Shown: in pieces, positions 14,111 through 22,451 of the stretch
How positions within the stretch are numbered: position 1 is the first letter of the stretch
Layout: the number at the start of each line of letters is the position of its first letter
Assembly (NCBI GenBank): GCA_902522225.1
Contig: CABYUS010000003.1
Location: forward strand, 1-53,790
Source: an uncultured Pelagibacteraceae bacterium
GTDB taxonomy: Bacteria > Pseudomonadota > Alphaproteobacteria > Pelagibacterales > Pelagibacteraceae
Reading direction: 5' to 3'
DNA length: 53,790 nucleotides
Position numbers and translations under genes: made by a program
Notes under the pieces: model-generated
Told to the model about the DNA's origin: nothing
Databases searched by the model: none
Seen by the model: only the letters and a program-made list of their open reading frames with translations

Positions 14111-14514
14111 TGAGTGATACCTTTAAATTAGAAATTGTAAATCCAGAAAAATCATTTCTTGTAAAAGAAAATGTAAAAGAAGTTGTGGTTCCAGCCTTTG
14201 AGGGCGAAATGGGAATTTTAAAGGATCATATATCTATAATTTCTTTTCTAAAACCAGGTGTACTTAAAGTGCTAGAAGGAAGCTCTGAGGAGAAAAAATA
14301 TTATGTTGAAGATGGAATAATAGAATTTAAAAACAATTGTTTGTCAGTTTTAACTAGCAACATATTTGATATTTCCAAAGCTGATAAAACAAAAATTACT
14401 GAAATAATTAATAATACCGAAAAAGAAGCTCGGGAGAATGATCTAGACGATCAAAAAAGGTATTTAATTGAACAAAAAATTGAAGTTTTGAAATCAATAT
14501 CAAGCATTAATTAA
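14110..14514 (+). CDS. atpC: F1-ATPase epsilon subunit
   Basis: Epsilon binds gamma and the c-ring and can inhibit ATP hydrolysis. The N-terminal beta-sandwich is recognisable (KLEIVNPEKSFLVKENVKEVVVPAFEGEMGILKDH), with the usual PG turn in FLKPGVLKV. The C-terminal helical part is present, making the protein 134 residues long. It is the last gene of the operon. Its final 15 bases overlap the 3' end of the convergent rppH gene, so there is no intergenic terminator. Confidence 0.94.
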
Positions 14515-14979
14515 ATAATTCTCAATTTCAGATTTTAGATGACCATAAATATGTGATTTAAAACTCACAGCTACCTTTGTTAAATCCTCTACTTTAATCC
14601 ATTTCCAGTCTAAAAACTCAGGATGATCAGTTTTGATATTAATCTCTTTCTCATCACCAACAAATCTCATTATATACCATTTTTGTTTTTGGCCTTTATA
14701 ACGACCTTTCCATATAATGCCTAAAAGGTTATCAGGCAGAATGTATGTCAATTCTTTTTGAACTTCTTTTAACAATTCAACATTTTTAATATTAGTTTCC
14801 TCATAAAGTTCCCTATATGCAGCGTCTATAGCTTTTTCTCCAGCGTCGATCCCACCTTGAGGCATTTGCCAGAAATTTTTTGGATTGTCTATTCTTTTGG
14901 CAACAAAAATTTCATCTTTTTTGTTTAAAACCACTATTCCAACACCCTTTCTTAGGGGCAATTTAGAGAATTTATCCAT
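14500..14979 (-). CDS. rppH: RNA 5'-pyrophosphohydrolase (Nudix)
   Basis: RppH removes pyrophosphate from the 5' end of triphosphorylated mRNA and so opens it to RNase E decay. The N-terminus LPLRKGVGIVVLNKKDEIFVAKR is typical of the RppH/IalA group. The Nudix box GGIDAGEKAIDAAYRELYEET is intact. The preceding WQMPQGG also fits RppH. The 159-residue length is normal. It lies eight bases after ctpA at the end of the rplU-to-rppH run, and its 3' end overlaps atpC. The invasion-associated IalA and NudH names refer to the same family. Confidence 0.92.
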   Translation of the reverse strand: MDKFSKLPLRKGVGIVVLNKKDEIFVAKRIDNPKNFWQMPQGGIDAGEKAIDAAYRELYEETNIKNVELLKEVQKELTYILPDNLLGIIWKGRYKGQKQKWYIMRFVGDEKEINIKTDHPEFLDWKWIKVEDLTKVAVSFKSHIYGHLKSEIENYLINA

Positions 14980-14987
14980 TATTTAAT

Positions 14988-16121
14988 TTATCCAGTGATT
15001 AATTTTATCGCAAATTTTAATTGATTGTCTGTATCAGTATCAATTCTAAAATCATCTGAATTTTCTGCAACTTCAATATCTGGCCTTACACCAATTTCAG
15101 AAATTGAATCACCAGATGGTAAATAGTATTTTGAAACTGTTAGTCTTATAGCACCATTATTTTTTAAAGGTATTATTGATTGAACAGAACCTTTGCCATA
15201 GCTATTCTCCCCAATTATAGTTGCTCTTTTATGATCTTTTAAAGCCCCTGCTACAATTTCTGAAGCTGAAGCAGACCCATAATTAATTAAAACAATCAAT
15301 GCCTTTCCATTTGTAATATCTCCATTTTTTGCAAACCATTTTCTATTTTCGTATGATTTTCTACCTTTTGTAGAAACTATTTCGCCTTTATTTAAAAAAA
15401 AGTCAGTTATTTTAATCGCTTGAGATAAAAGTCCTCCAGGATTATTTCTCAAATCCAATATGTAGGCTTTTAAACTATCGTTCTTATTCATCTCTTTTAT
15501 TTTATCTTTAATTTGTTCGCTACTGTTTTCATTAAATGATGTAAGTCTTAAGTATCCAATTTCATCTTCAACATATTTAGCTTTAACTGATTTAATTTCT
15601 ATGATTTCTCTTTTTATTTTAAAAATAAAAGATTTTTTTTCCCCAATCCTTCTGATTGTTATTTCAATATCAGAACCAATTGGTCCTCGCATTAAATCAA
15701 CTGCCTCTGTTAATGATTTACCTTGAACTTGGATATTATTTATTTTTACTATGTAGTCACCTGCTTTAACTCCTGCTTTATATGCGGGAGAATTATCTAT
15801 TGGTGAGATTACTTTCACAACTCCTGCTTCCATACCAACTTCAATACCAAGTCCACCAAATTTTCCACTTGTTTCAGTTTGCATACTTTCAAACATTTTA
15901 GGAGACATATAAGAAGAGTAAGGATCAAGTGATTGTAAAACACCGTTTATTGCAGCATCCATAGCGTCCGATTGGTTAAACTCATCTACATATTCTTTAT
16001 TAATTTTATCTAAAACTTCGCTAAAAACATCAATTTTATCATAAATAGTTTGGTTATCGTCAGCAAAACTTTTTAAATTAAAAAAAAGAAGAAAAATAAT
16101 TAAAATTTTAAATTTTTTCAT
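14988..16121 (-). CDS. ctpA: Carboxy-terminal processing serine protease (S41)
   Basis: This is an exported protease of the CtpA/Prc family. I chose the ATG at 16121 because it overlaps the rsfS stop as ATGA and opens a proper signal peptide (MKKFKILIIFLLFFNLKSFA). An ATG at 16157 would add 12 unlikely residues. A PDZ domain (GGLGIEVGMEAGVVKVISPIDNSPAYKAG) precedes the protease domain. The catalytic Ser is in NYGSASASEIVAGAL and the Lys in GENSYGKGSVQ. It probably trims periplasmic or cell-envelope proteins; in other bacteria the family acts on peptidoglycan hydrolases or porins. The actual substrate is unknown here. Confidence 0.92.
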   Translation of the reverse strand: MKKFKILIIFLLFFNLKSFADDNQTIYDKIDVFSEVLDKINKEYVDEFNQSDAMDAAINGVLQSLDPYSSYMSPKMFESMQTETSGKFGGLGIEVGMEAGVVKVISPIDNSPAYKAGVKAGDYIVKINNIQVQGKSLTEAVDLMRGPIGSDIEITIRRIGEKKSFIFKIKREIIEIKSVKAKYVEDEIGYLRLTSFNENSSEQIKDKIKEMNKNDSLKAYILDLRNNPGGLLSQAIKITDFFLNKGEIVSTKGRKSYENRKWFAKNGDITNGKALIVLINYGSASASEIVAGALKDHKRATIIGENSYGKGSVQSIIPLKNNGAIRLTVSKYYLPSGDSISEIGVRPDIEVAENSDDFRIDTDTDNQLKFAIKLITG

Positions 16122-16468
16122 ATAGTTAATTTTTCTTTTGGTATTAATTCTGACCACATTTTTTCTAAATCAAAAAATTTCCTTTTTTCTTTGTTAAAAA
16201 TATGAACTACAACATCTTTACCATCAATTAGTTTCCAGTCGTTACTTTCGATTCCTTCAATCTTACAATTTTGAACACCATTTTTTTTAAATTCCATTAA
16301 GATCATTTCAGATAAAGCCTGAATATGCCTAGAAGATGTTCCACTAGCTATTACTAGGTAGTCAGCCATTGAACTTTTATTCTCTAAATCAATGCTCACA
16401 ACGTCTAATGCTTTATTTGTATCTAATGATTTAATGACTAAGTGTTTTAAATTTTGAATATTATCCAT
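16118..16468 (-). CDS. rsfS: Ribosome silencing factor RsfS
   Basis: RsfS (YbeB/Iojap family) binds ribosomal protein L14 and blocks subunit joining when nutrients are short. The 116-residue protein has the family core: DVVSIDLENKSSMADYLVIASGTSSRHIQALSE, then EGIESNDWKLIDGKDVVVHIFNKEKRKFFDLEKMWS. nadD lies just upstream and ctpA just downstream; nadD-rsfS adjacency is widely conserved in bacteria. The TGA stop overlaps the ctpA ATG. Confidence 0.94.
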   Translation of the reverse strand: MDNIQNLKHLVIKSLDTNKALDVVSIDLENKSSMADYLVIASGTSSRHIQALSEMILMEFKKNGVQNCKIEGIESNDWKLIDGKDVVVHIFNKEKRKFFDLEKMWSELIPKEKLTI

Positions 16469-16485
16469 TAATTAAAAAAATCTTA

Positions 16486-17013
16486 TCAAATTTTTCTTAA
16501 TTGGGAAGATGAAATATTAACTTTTTTAAATTTAATATATGATAACTCTTTTTGATTAAGTTGCTTAAAAGTCTTTGATTTCATTGATTTTGCCTTATAG
16601 CCATTTCTATCAAATACTAAGATAATACATTTTTTTGAAATTAATTTCCATTTATGCCATTTATGAAAATTAATTAAATTATCTGCACCCATTAAAAAAA
16701 ATAATTGAGAATTTTTATTGTTCTTTTTTATATAATTAATTAGATTTATAGTTCTAGATGATTTAACTTTATCCTCATAATAATTGACTTTAATTTTCAG
16801 ATTATTTTTATTTATCATTCTTGCATAAATAATTCTTTCTTTAAGTGTCATAAATGATTTTTTTTTAAATGGATTTTTTTTGGTCACTGCCCAAATAACT
16901 TTAGAAATTTTATAAGTTCTAATTGCCTCTTTGGAGATAGCAATATGGCCTTTATGAGCTGGATCAAATGTTCCACCCAAAATACCAATTTTATTTAATT
17001 TTTTATTTTTCAA
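16486..17013 (-). CDS. nadD: Nicotinate-nucleotide adenylyltransferase
   Basis: NadD adds AMP to nicotinate mononucleotide in NAD synthesis. The nucleotidyltransferase motif GILGGTFDPAHKGHIAIS contains the HxGH signature. WAVTKKNPFKKK and FLMGADNLINFHKWHKW are further family landmarks. The C-terminal ISSSQLRKI corresponds to the ISSTxIR motif. At 175 residues it is a little shorter than the usual 190-215. It lies one base after proA on the same strand and 17 bases before rsfS. Confidence 0.92.
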   Translation of the reverse strand: MKNKKLNKIGILGGTFDPAHKGHIAISKEAIRTYKISKVIWAVTKKNPFKKKSFMTLKERIIYARMINKNNLKIKVNYYEDKVKSSRTINLINYIKKNNKNSQLFFLMGADNLINFHKWHKWKLISKKCIILVFDRNGYKAKSMKSKTFKQLNQKELSYIKFKKVNISSSQLRKI

Positions 17014-17014
17014 A

Positions 17015-18265
17015 TTATTTTCTTATCTGGCCTGTGCCCATTACTTCATATTTGTAGGATACTAGTTGATTTAAACCCACAGGTCCTCTAGGTGGCAAAC
17101 TATTTGTTGATATTCCTACTTCTCCACCAAATCCAAATTCTCCACCATCTGCAAATTGAGTAGATGAATTATGAATAGCTATTGAACTTTTGACACTTTT
17201 AAGAAATTTCAAGGCAGTTTTTTTATTTTTTGTAATTATAGCATCTGTATGCATAGTGCCATATTTGTTAACATGATTAATTGCTTCATCAGAATTTTTT
17301 ACTGTCTTTACTGATATACAGGCTGCTAGATACTCTTTACCCCAATTTTTTTTTGACGCTTGATAAATTTCACCTTTATAAGTTTTTTTGATTTCTTTAT
17401 CTCCATAGATTTTACAATCTCCTTTTTTAAGTTCATTTAAAATCGGAGTACAAAATTTCTTAAGAATATTTTTGTGAAGTAATATTGTTTCTGTAGCGCC
17501 ACATATACTAGTATTTCTTAGTTTAGCATTATAAATTATTTTGACGGCCATATTAAGATCCGCGTCTTTATCAACATATGTGTGACACACCCCCTCCAAA
17601 TGACCAATGATTGGAACTTTAGATAATTCTTTAACTCTTTTTACTAAATATTTTCCACCTCTAGGGATAATTACATCAATAAACTTAGACATCTTTGAAA
17701 GCATATAATCGACATATCTTCTATCTTGTTTATTTATAAATTGAACATAATTTGGATCTAAATTATTATTTGTAAGTGCTTTTCTGAAATAATTTACTAG
17801 TAATTTATTACTATTTATTGCTTCAGAACCACCTCTTAAAATAACACTATTACCTGATTTAAAACACAATGATGAAACATCACTGGTTACATTTGGTCGA
17901 CTTTCATAGATAACTCCAATCACTCCTATGGGTATTGAAACTTTTTTAATCTTTAGTCCATTTGGCCTTTTCCATTTATTTAATACCTTATCTACCGGAT
18001 CATCAAATTTAATAATTTCTTCCACCGATCTTATCATTTGATTTATTTTATTATCGTTTAACTCTAGTCTTTTAATGAGATTTACTTTAAGACCTTTGCT
18101 ACGTGAAAATCTAATATCTTTTAAGTTTTCTTTAATTAAATTCTTTTTATTTTTTTTAAGCAGCTTAACAAAATTTAATAAAACTTTATTTTTTGTTTTT
18201 TTATTAAGTTTTTTTAGGAAAGCATTTCTAGCTTTCAATCCAATAATATTTAAATAATTACTCAT
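17015..18265 (-). CDS. proA: Gamma-glutamyl phosphate reductase
   Basis: ProA reduces gamma-glutamyl phosphate to glutamate semialdehyde with NADPH in proline synthesis. It is an aldehyde-dehydrogenase-fold enzyme of 416 residues. The catalytic cysteine is in NTSICGATETILLH, and the C-terminal signature FADGGEFGFGGEVGISTNSLPPRGPVGLNQLVSYKY is complete. PIGVIGVIYESRPNVTSDVSSLCFKSGN is the cofactor-binding half. It begins at the base after the proB stop, so the two enzymes that hand over the labile acyl phosphate are made together. Confidence 0.96.
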   Translation of the reverse strand: MSNYLNIIGLKARNAFLKKLNKKTKNKVLLNFVKLLKKNKKNLIKENLKDIRFSRSKGLKVNLIKRLELNDNKINQMIRSVEEIIKFDDPVDKVLNKWKRPNGLKIKKVSIPIGVIGVIYESRPNVTSDVSSLCFKSGNSVILRGGSEAINSNKLLVNYFRKALTNNNLDPNYVQFINKQDRRYVDYMLSKMSKFIDVIIPRGGKYLVKRVKELSKVPIIGHLEGVCHTYVDKDADLNMAVKIIYNAKLRNTSICGATETILLHKNILKKFCTPILNELKKGDCKIYGDKEIKKTYKGEIYQASKKNWGKEYLAACISVKTVKNSDEAINHVNKYGTMHTDAIITKNKKTALKFLKSVKSSIAIHNSSTQFADGGEFGFGGEVGISTNSLPPRGPVGLNQLVSYKYEVMGTGQIRK

Positions 18266-19372
18266 TTATACCCCAACCATATCATCTTTATGAACCACTT
18301 CAGATTTTGTGATATACCCTAATATCTCTTTTATTTTGTTAGAATGATGACCTTTTATTTTTAATATTTCATCTGAATTAAATGAGCTTAATCCTCTTGC
18401 ATATTCTTTGAGTGATTTATTAAGTATTTTAATATGATCTCCTTTATAAAATTTGCCATTAACTTTTTTAATACCAGCTGCTAATAAACTTTTACCTTGT
18501 TTTAGTGCACTAATTGCCCCATCATCAATTATTAATTCACCTTTAGGAGAAATAGAACTGATGATCCATTTTTTTCTTGCATGTAATTTTGACACTTTAG
18601 GCAGAAACCATGTACAATTATTCTTCTTTTTTATCTCATTAATAGGGTTCAGAACTAAACCATTTGCTATTGCCATATAGCAACCTGATAGTTGTGCGAT
18701 TTTTGCAGCATCTATTTTAGTTTTCATTCCACCGGTCCCATGTTGGCTTATACTTTTGGTTGCAATTTTTTCTATTTCATCATTAATTTTGGTAATTTTT
18801 TTAATTAACTGTGTATTTTTGTGTATTTTTGGATTTTTTGTATAAAGACCGTTTACATCTGACAATAGTATCAGACAGTCTGCATCAGAGATTTGAGCAA
18901 CTCTGGAAGCTAATCTATCATTATCTCCATATTTTATTTCTGATGTAGCAATACTATCATTTTCGTTAACTATTGGTACATATCCTAAGTTAAATAGATT
19001 ACTTAACGTTCTTTTAGCATTAATCGCTCTTCTTCTTTGTTCAGTATCTTCCAAAGTAAGAAGTATTTGTGAAATATTAATTTTTCTTTTACTAAAATTA
19101 TTTTTTAAAAGGTTCATTAGTTCGATTTGCCCAATTGATGCTATAGCTTGGCTTTTATCTAGTTTTAAATTTTTTTTATTTAAGTTTAATTTTTTACAAC
19201 CCAGAGATATAGCGCCTGAACTTACAATAACTACATTCTTTTTTTCTTTTAATAAATTTTCAATATCTTTAACAAATTCAATCAACCATTTATTTCTTAT
19301 TTTTTTTTGTTCATTAATTAATAATGAAGAACCTATTTTAATAACAATTGTTTTTGCTTTTTTAAGATACAT
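18266..19372 (-). CDS. proB: Glutamate 5-kinase with PUA domain
   Basis: ProB phosphorylates glutamate in the first step of proline synthesis and is normally feedback-inhibited by proline. The amino-acid-kinase domain shows IVIKIGSSLL, IVSSGAISLG, VNENDSIAT and GDNDRLASRVAQ, then GTGGMKTKIDAAKIAQLSGC. A C-terminal PUA domain (about residues 275-350, KGELIIDDGAISALKQGKSLL...) is present, making the enzyme full length at 368 residues. It overlaps the end of obgE by 11 bases. The obgE-proB-proA order is typical of alphaproteobacteria. Confidence 0.96.
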   Translation of the reverse strand: MYLKKAKTIVIKIGSSLLINEQKKIRNKWLIEFVKDIENLLKEKKNVVIVSSGAISLGCKKLNLNKKNLKLDKSQAIASIGQIELMNLLKNNFSKRKINISQILLTLEDTEQRRRAINAKRTLSNLFNLGYVPIVNENDSIATSEIKYGDNDRLASRVAQISDADCLILLSDVNGLYTKNPKIHKNTQLIKKITKINDEIEKIATKSISQHGTGGMKTKIDAAKIAQLSGCYMAIANGLVLNPINEIKKKNNCTWFLPKVSKLHARKKWIISSISPKGELIIDDGAISALKQGKSLLAAGIKKVNGKFYKGDHIKILNKSLKEYARGLSSFNSDEILKIKGHHSNKIKEILGYITKSEVVHKDDMVGV

Positions 19373-20342
19373 ATTTTAATAATTCTGACTTAAGTTTTTT
19401 AATTGTTTCTTTTTTTAAATTCGAAAGTATCAAAATTTCCTTCTTTTTCTTCATACTGAATTTTTCTACTTTTTCAATAATCTCCTGCTTACTTAACAAA
19501 TCTATCTTATTTAGTACAATTAACTCCTTTTTTTTAAGCAATTCCTTACTATATTTGCCAAGTTCTTCTCTTATTTGTCTGTAAGACAAATTTATATCTT
19601 CAGTAATATCAATTAGATGAAGTAGCGTCTTACATCTTTCTATATGTTTTAAAAATTTTATACCTAATCCAGTTCCCTCGTGAGCACCTTCAATTAGACC
19701 AGGAATATCAGCGATTGTAATTTCTTTATCATCATATATTGCAACACCAAGGTTAGGATTTATTGTTGTGAATTTATAATTAGCAATTTTTGGAGTAGCT
19801 CTAGTTATAGAAGCAAGCAAGCTAGATTTTCCAGCATTAGGCAAACCAACTATACCAATATCTGCTATTGTTTTTAATTGCATCCATATACAATATTCCT
19901 CTCCTTTAGCTCCTTTAGTAAATTTTTTTGGAGCTCTATTTGTTGAACTTTTGAATCTTGTATTTCCAAATCCTCCTTTACCACCATTAGCAACCAAGAA
20001 AGTTTCATTTTCTTTCGTAAAATCAAATAGTAAAGTTTTGTTATCTTCCTCTAAAATTTGTGTGCCTACAGGAACTTTTAAATATATATCTTTACCTCCT
20101 CTGCCTGTTTTATTTTTTCCCATTCCATTTTCGCCTCTTTCAGCTTTAAAATGCTGCTGGTATCTAAAATCTATAAGGGTGTTTAAGTTTCTTTCGGATT
20201 TTATAATTATTGAGCCTCCCTTACCCCCGTCACCCCCGTCAGGACCTCCAAATTCTATAAATTTTTCTCTTCTAAAACTTGGTGAACCAGAACCTCCATC
20301 ACCAGCTTTGATAAATATTTTAACTTGATCTAAGAATTTCAT
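19362..20342 (-). CDS. obgE: Obg-family GTPase (CgtA/ObgE)
   Basis: ObgE is a GTPase involved in large ribosomal subunit assembly and stress control. The glycine-rich Obg fold fills residues 1-155 (FIKAGDGGSGSPSFRREKF, GGPDGGDGGKGG). The G domain has GLPNAGKSSLL (G1), a G3 in IADIPGLIEGAHEGTGLG, and NKID (G4). At 326 residues it ends with the G domain and lacks the C-terminal OCT extension seen in some longer homologues. It is encoded downstream of rplU-rpmA, the usual bacterial arrangement that ties it to ribosome production. Confidence 0.96.
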   Translation of the reverse strand: MKFLDQVKIFIKAGDGGSGSPSFRREKFIEFGGPDGGDGGKGGSIIIKSERNLNTLIDFRYQQHFKAERGENGMGKNKTGRGGKDIYLKVPVGTQILEEDNKTLLFDFTKENETFLVANGGKGGFGNTRFKSSTNRAPKKFTKGAKGEEYCIWMQLKTIADIGIVGLPNAGKSSLLASITRATPKIANYKFTTINPNLGVAIYDDKEITIADIPGLIEGAHEGTGLGIKFLKHIERCKTLLHLIDITEDINLSYRQIREELGKYSKELLKKKELIVLNKIDLLSKQEIIEKVEKFSMKKKKEILILSNLKKETIKKLKSELLKYVS

Positions 20343-20373
20343 AATACAACTCCATTAAATTTTAGTTGTATTT

Positions 20374-20628
20374 TTAGTTAGGTTTTACAGATACAAAAGT
20401 TCTATCTGATTTTCTTTTTTTAAATTCAACTTTTCCTTTTATAAGAGAAAAAATTGAATGATCTTTGCCCATTTTAACATATTCTCCAGGGAAAATCTTT
20501 GTTCCTCTTTGTCTTACTATTATGTTGCCAGGATTAACTATCTGGCCTCCATATTTTTTCACTCCAAGTCTTCTCCCCGCACTATCTCTGCCATTCCTGG
20601 ATGATCCACCTGCTTTTTTTGTAGCCAT
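20374..20628 (-). CDS. rpmA: Ribosomal protein L27
   Basis: L27 sits near the peptidyl-transferase centre of the 50S subunit. The 84-residue protein starts [20 protein letters not shown], the canonical N-terminal tail that reaches the P-site tRNA, with no Firmicutes-type cleaved leader. The body ([27 protein letters not shown]) is fully conserved. Its ATG overlaps the last base of the rplU stop. obgE follows 31 bases later. Confidence 0.97.
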   Translation of the reverse strand: MATKKAGGSSRNGRDSAGRRLGVKKYGGQIVNPGNIIVRQRGTKIFPGEYVKMGKDHSIFSLIKGKVEFKKRKSDRTFVSVKPN

Positions 20629-21023
20629 TATTTATCCGTTTTTTCTACTTTTTTTTCACTAACTTTTTTTTCAATTTTCTTAGCTTCAGATATTAAATTA
20701 CCATCTTTGCCAAAAATTTTTTTGATTTGAATTAGTGAGTATTGTTGTCTATGACCATTTTTTCTTCTTGAATTTTTTCTTCTTCTTTTTTTAAAGATTA
20801 ATACTGTTCTATTTTTTCCATTTTTAATTAATTCAGCCTCAACTTTAGCCCCACTTACCGTTGGTGAACCCACCTCAAAATTATTTTCATCACCACACGC
20901 TAAAATATTTGAAAATTCTATTTTCTTATCATCTTTGATATCTGAAAGTTTTTCAATTTTCAGAATATCACTAGCTTTAACTTTGTATTGTTTTCCACCT
21001 GTTTGTATTACTGCAAATGACAT
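20628..21023 (-). CDS. rplU: Ribosomal protein L21
   Basis: L21 binds 23S rRNA in the 50S subunit. The N-terminus [24 protein letters not shown] and the signature around [23 protein letters not shown] are diagnostic. The protein has 131 residues; the last 25-30 form a lysine/glutamate-rich tail beyond the compact L21 fold, as seen in many alphaproteobacteria. It is the first gene of a nine-gene run ending at rppH. An AAGG lies about nine bases before its ATG, and a strong promoter lies just upstream. Confidence 0.96.
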   Translation of the reverse strand: MSFAVIQTGGKQYKVKASDILKIEKLSDIKDDKKIEFSNILACGDENNFEVGSPTVSGAKVEAELIKNGKNRTVLIFKKRRRKNSRRKNGHRQQYSLIQIKKIFGKDGNLISEAKKIEKKVSEKKVEKTDK

Positions 21024-21049
21024 TTTTAACCTTAAATTTATTTAATCGG

Positions 21050-21077
21050 AATATAGACCTGGTTGTTTTATAGTCAA
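21050..21077 (-). promoter_or_regulatory. Promoter for the rplU-to-rppH operon
   Basis: On the minus strand, TTGACT (21072-21077), a 16-base spacer and TATATT (21050-21055) form a good sigma-70 type promoter. The predicted transcript would start about 20 bases before the rplU ATG at 21023. It lies in the 64-base gap after gloB, and no other strong promoter was seen in the long downstream run. The match is by eye. Confidence 0.65.
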
Positions 21078-21087
21078 GATTTATAAC

Positions 21088-21849
21088 TTAAAAATTATCC
21101 TTTAAATCCCTTAATTTTGAGAAAACTTCTAAAGAATTCGACCCTACAAGGTTTAGGTTCCTTTTAATATCATCATTGTCAGATCTCAAAAATATATTCG
21201 TAATTATTTCATCACCTAAAGTAGTTGGAATTGTTGGTAAATTATTTAATCTTTTCTTATTTATTTCATTAATTTTTTTTTTTAAATCATTATTATCTGG
21301 ATCATAAGCTATACAGAATTCTGAATTTTTTTTGGTATACTCATGCCCACAATATATTTTAGTTTCTCTTGGGAGAGCTTTTATTTTTTCTAAAGAAGTC
21401 CACATTTGCTCGTAAGTTCCCTCAAATAGTCTTCCGCAACCTAATGAAAATAATGTATCCCCTGTGAATAAAATTTTTTCACCAAAAAAATGAAAACATA
21501 TATGACCTATAGTGTGTCCAGGAATAAAAATTATTTTAGCATTAAAATTTCCTGATGACCAAGTCTGTTGATCTTCCACTTCAATATCTATTGATGGAAT
21601 TCTATTTTTATCTCCTTTATATCCCACCACCAATGCATTATATTTTTTCTTAAGCTCTTCATTTCCACCTATATGATCATAATGATGATGGGTATTTAGA
21701 ATATAATCAAGTTTAAGTTTTTTTTTTTCCAAAAATTTTATTATGGGTGTTGACTCACTGGGATCCACAACACATGTTTTATTTGTTTTTGGATCTATTA
21801 TTACATATGAATAATTATCTTTTAGGCAAGGAACAATTTCTACAAACAT
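21088..21849 (-). CDS. gloB: Hydroxyacylglutathione hydrolase (glyoxalase II)
   Basis: GloB is a metallo-beta-lactamase-fold enzyme that hydrolyses S-lactoylglutathione and completes methylglyoxal detoxification. The metal motif THHHYDHIGG (THxHxDH) is near residue 55. The later ligands are in PGHTIGHICF, FTGDTLFSLGCGRLFEGTYEQM and YCGHEYT. The C-terminal glutathione-binding region (PTTLGDEIITNIFLR) is present. The 253-residue length is normal. It begins two bases after metW and so would be transcribed with metX-metW under the SAM-II riboswitch. That is an unexpected regulatory setting for a detoxification gene. Confidence 0.93.
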   Translation of the reverse strand: MFVEIVPCLKDNYSYVIIDPKTNKTCVVDPSESTPIIKFLEKKKLKLDYILNTHHHYDHIGGNEELKKKYNALVVGYKGDKNRIPSIDIEVEDQQTWSSGNFNAKIIFIPGHTIGHICFHFFGEKILFTGDTLFSLGCGRLFEGTYEQMWTSLEKIKALPRETKIYCGHEYTKKNSEFCIAYDPDNNDLKKKINEINKKRLNNLPTIPTTLGDEIITNIFLRSDNDDIKRNLNLVGSNSLEVFSKLRDLKDNF

Positions 21850-21850
21850 T

Positions 21851-22450
21851 TTATTTCTTTTTAATTAAAAAAATACCTAATTCTGAAAAAAGATTTTTAG
21901 AAAATAAATTTCTTTTATTAATCTCAGATATTTTTTGATTTTTAATTGTTAAAGCTTTAAACAAGTTTAAATTTTTTTTATCACAAAACTCAAAAAAATC
22001 TTTTATCGAGCACATATGTAAATTAGGTGTGTTATACCATTCATCAGGTAAGTTTTTTGTGACAGGCATTTTTCCTTTTATAAGTAATTGTAACCTTACA
22101 TTTATATGTGCAAAATTTGGTATAGTAATTATTGCTATATTAGCAACTCTTAGTAGCTCATCCAAAACTTTTTCTGGATTATAAAAAGCTTGAAGCGTTT
22201 GACTTAGGATAGCATAATTAAATGATTTATCAGGAAATTGTTTCAGATCTGTTTCTGCATTACCTTCTATAACACTAAGACCTTTTCCAAGACTCTCCTG
22301 GATTTTTCTTTTAGATAGTTCAAGTCCTCTCGGATCAATATTTTTATTTTTTTTTAGATAATCCATTAAGGTTCCATCTCCACAACCAACATCTAATACT
22401 CTCGTATTTTCTTCTATCAAATTTGCTATAACTTTAAATTCTTCTTTCAT
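21851..22450 (-). CDS. metW: MetW, methyltransferase-fold partner of MetX
   Basis: MetW is a class I methyltransferase-fold protein found next to MetX in proteobacteria and thought to be needed for homoserine acyltransferase activity. The SAM-fold motif VLDVGCGDGTLMDYL is near the N-terminus. NYAILSQTLQAFYNPEKVLDELLRVA and IPNFAHINVRLQLLIKGKMPVTKNLPDEWYNTPNLHMCSIKDF are MetW landmarks. I prefer the ATG at 22450, one base after the metX stop. An ATG at 22471 would overlap metX by 20 bases. The role follows from family knowledge and adjacency. Confidence 0.92.
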   Translation of the reverse strand: MKEEFKVIANLIEENTRVLDVGCGDGTLMDYLKKNKNIDPRGLELSKRKIQESLGKGLSVIEGNAETDLKQFPDKSFNYAILSQTLQAFYNPEKVLDELLRVANIAIITIPNFAHINVRLQLLIKGKMPVTKNLPDEWYNTPNLHMCSIKDFFEFCDKKNLNLFKALTIKNQKISEINKRNLFSKNLFSELGIFLIKKK

Positions 22451-22451
22451 G

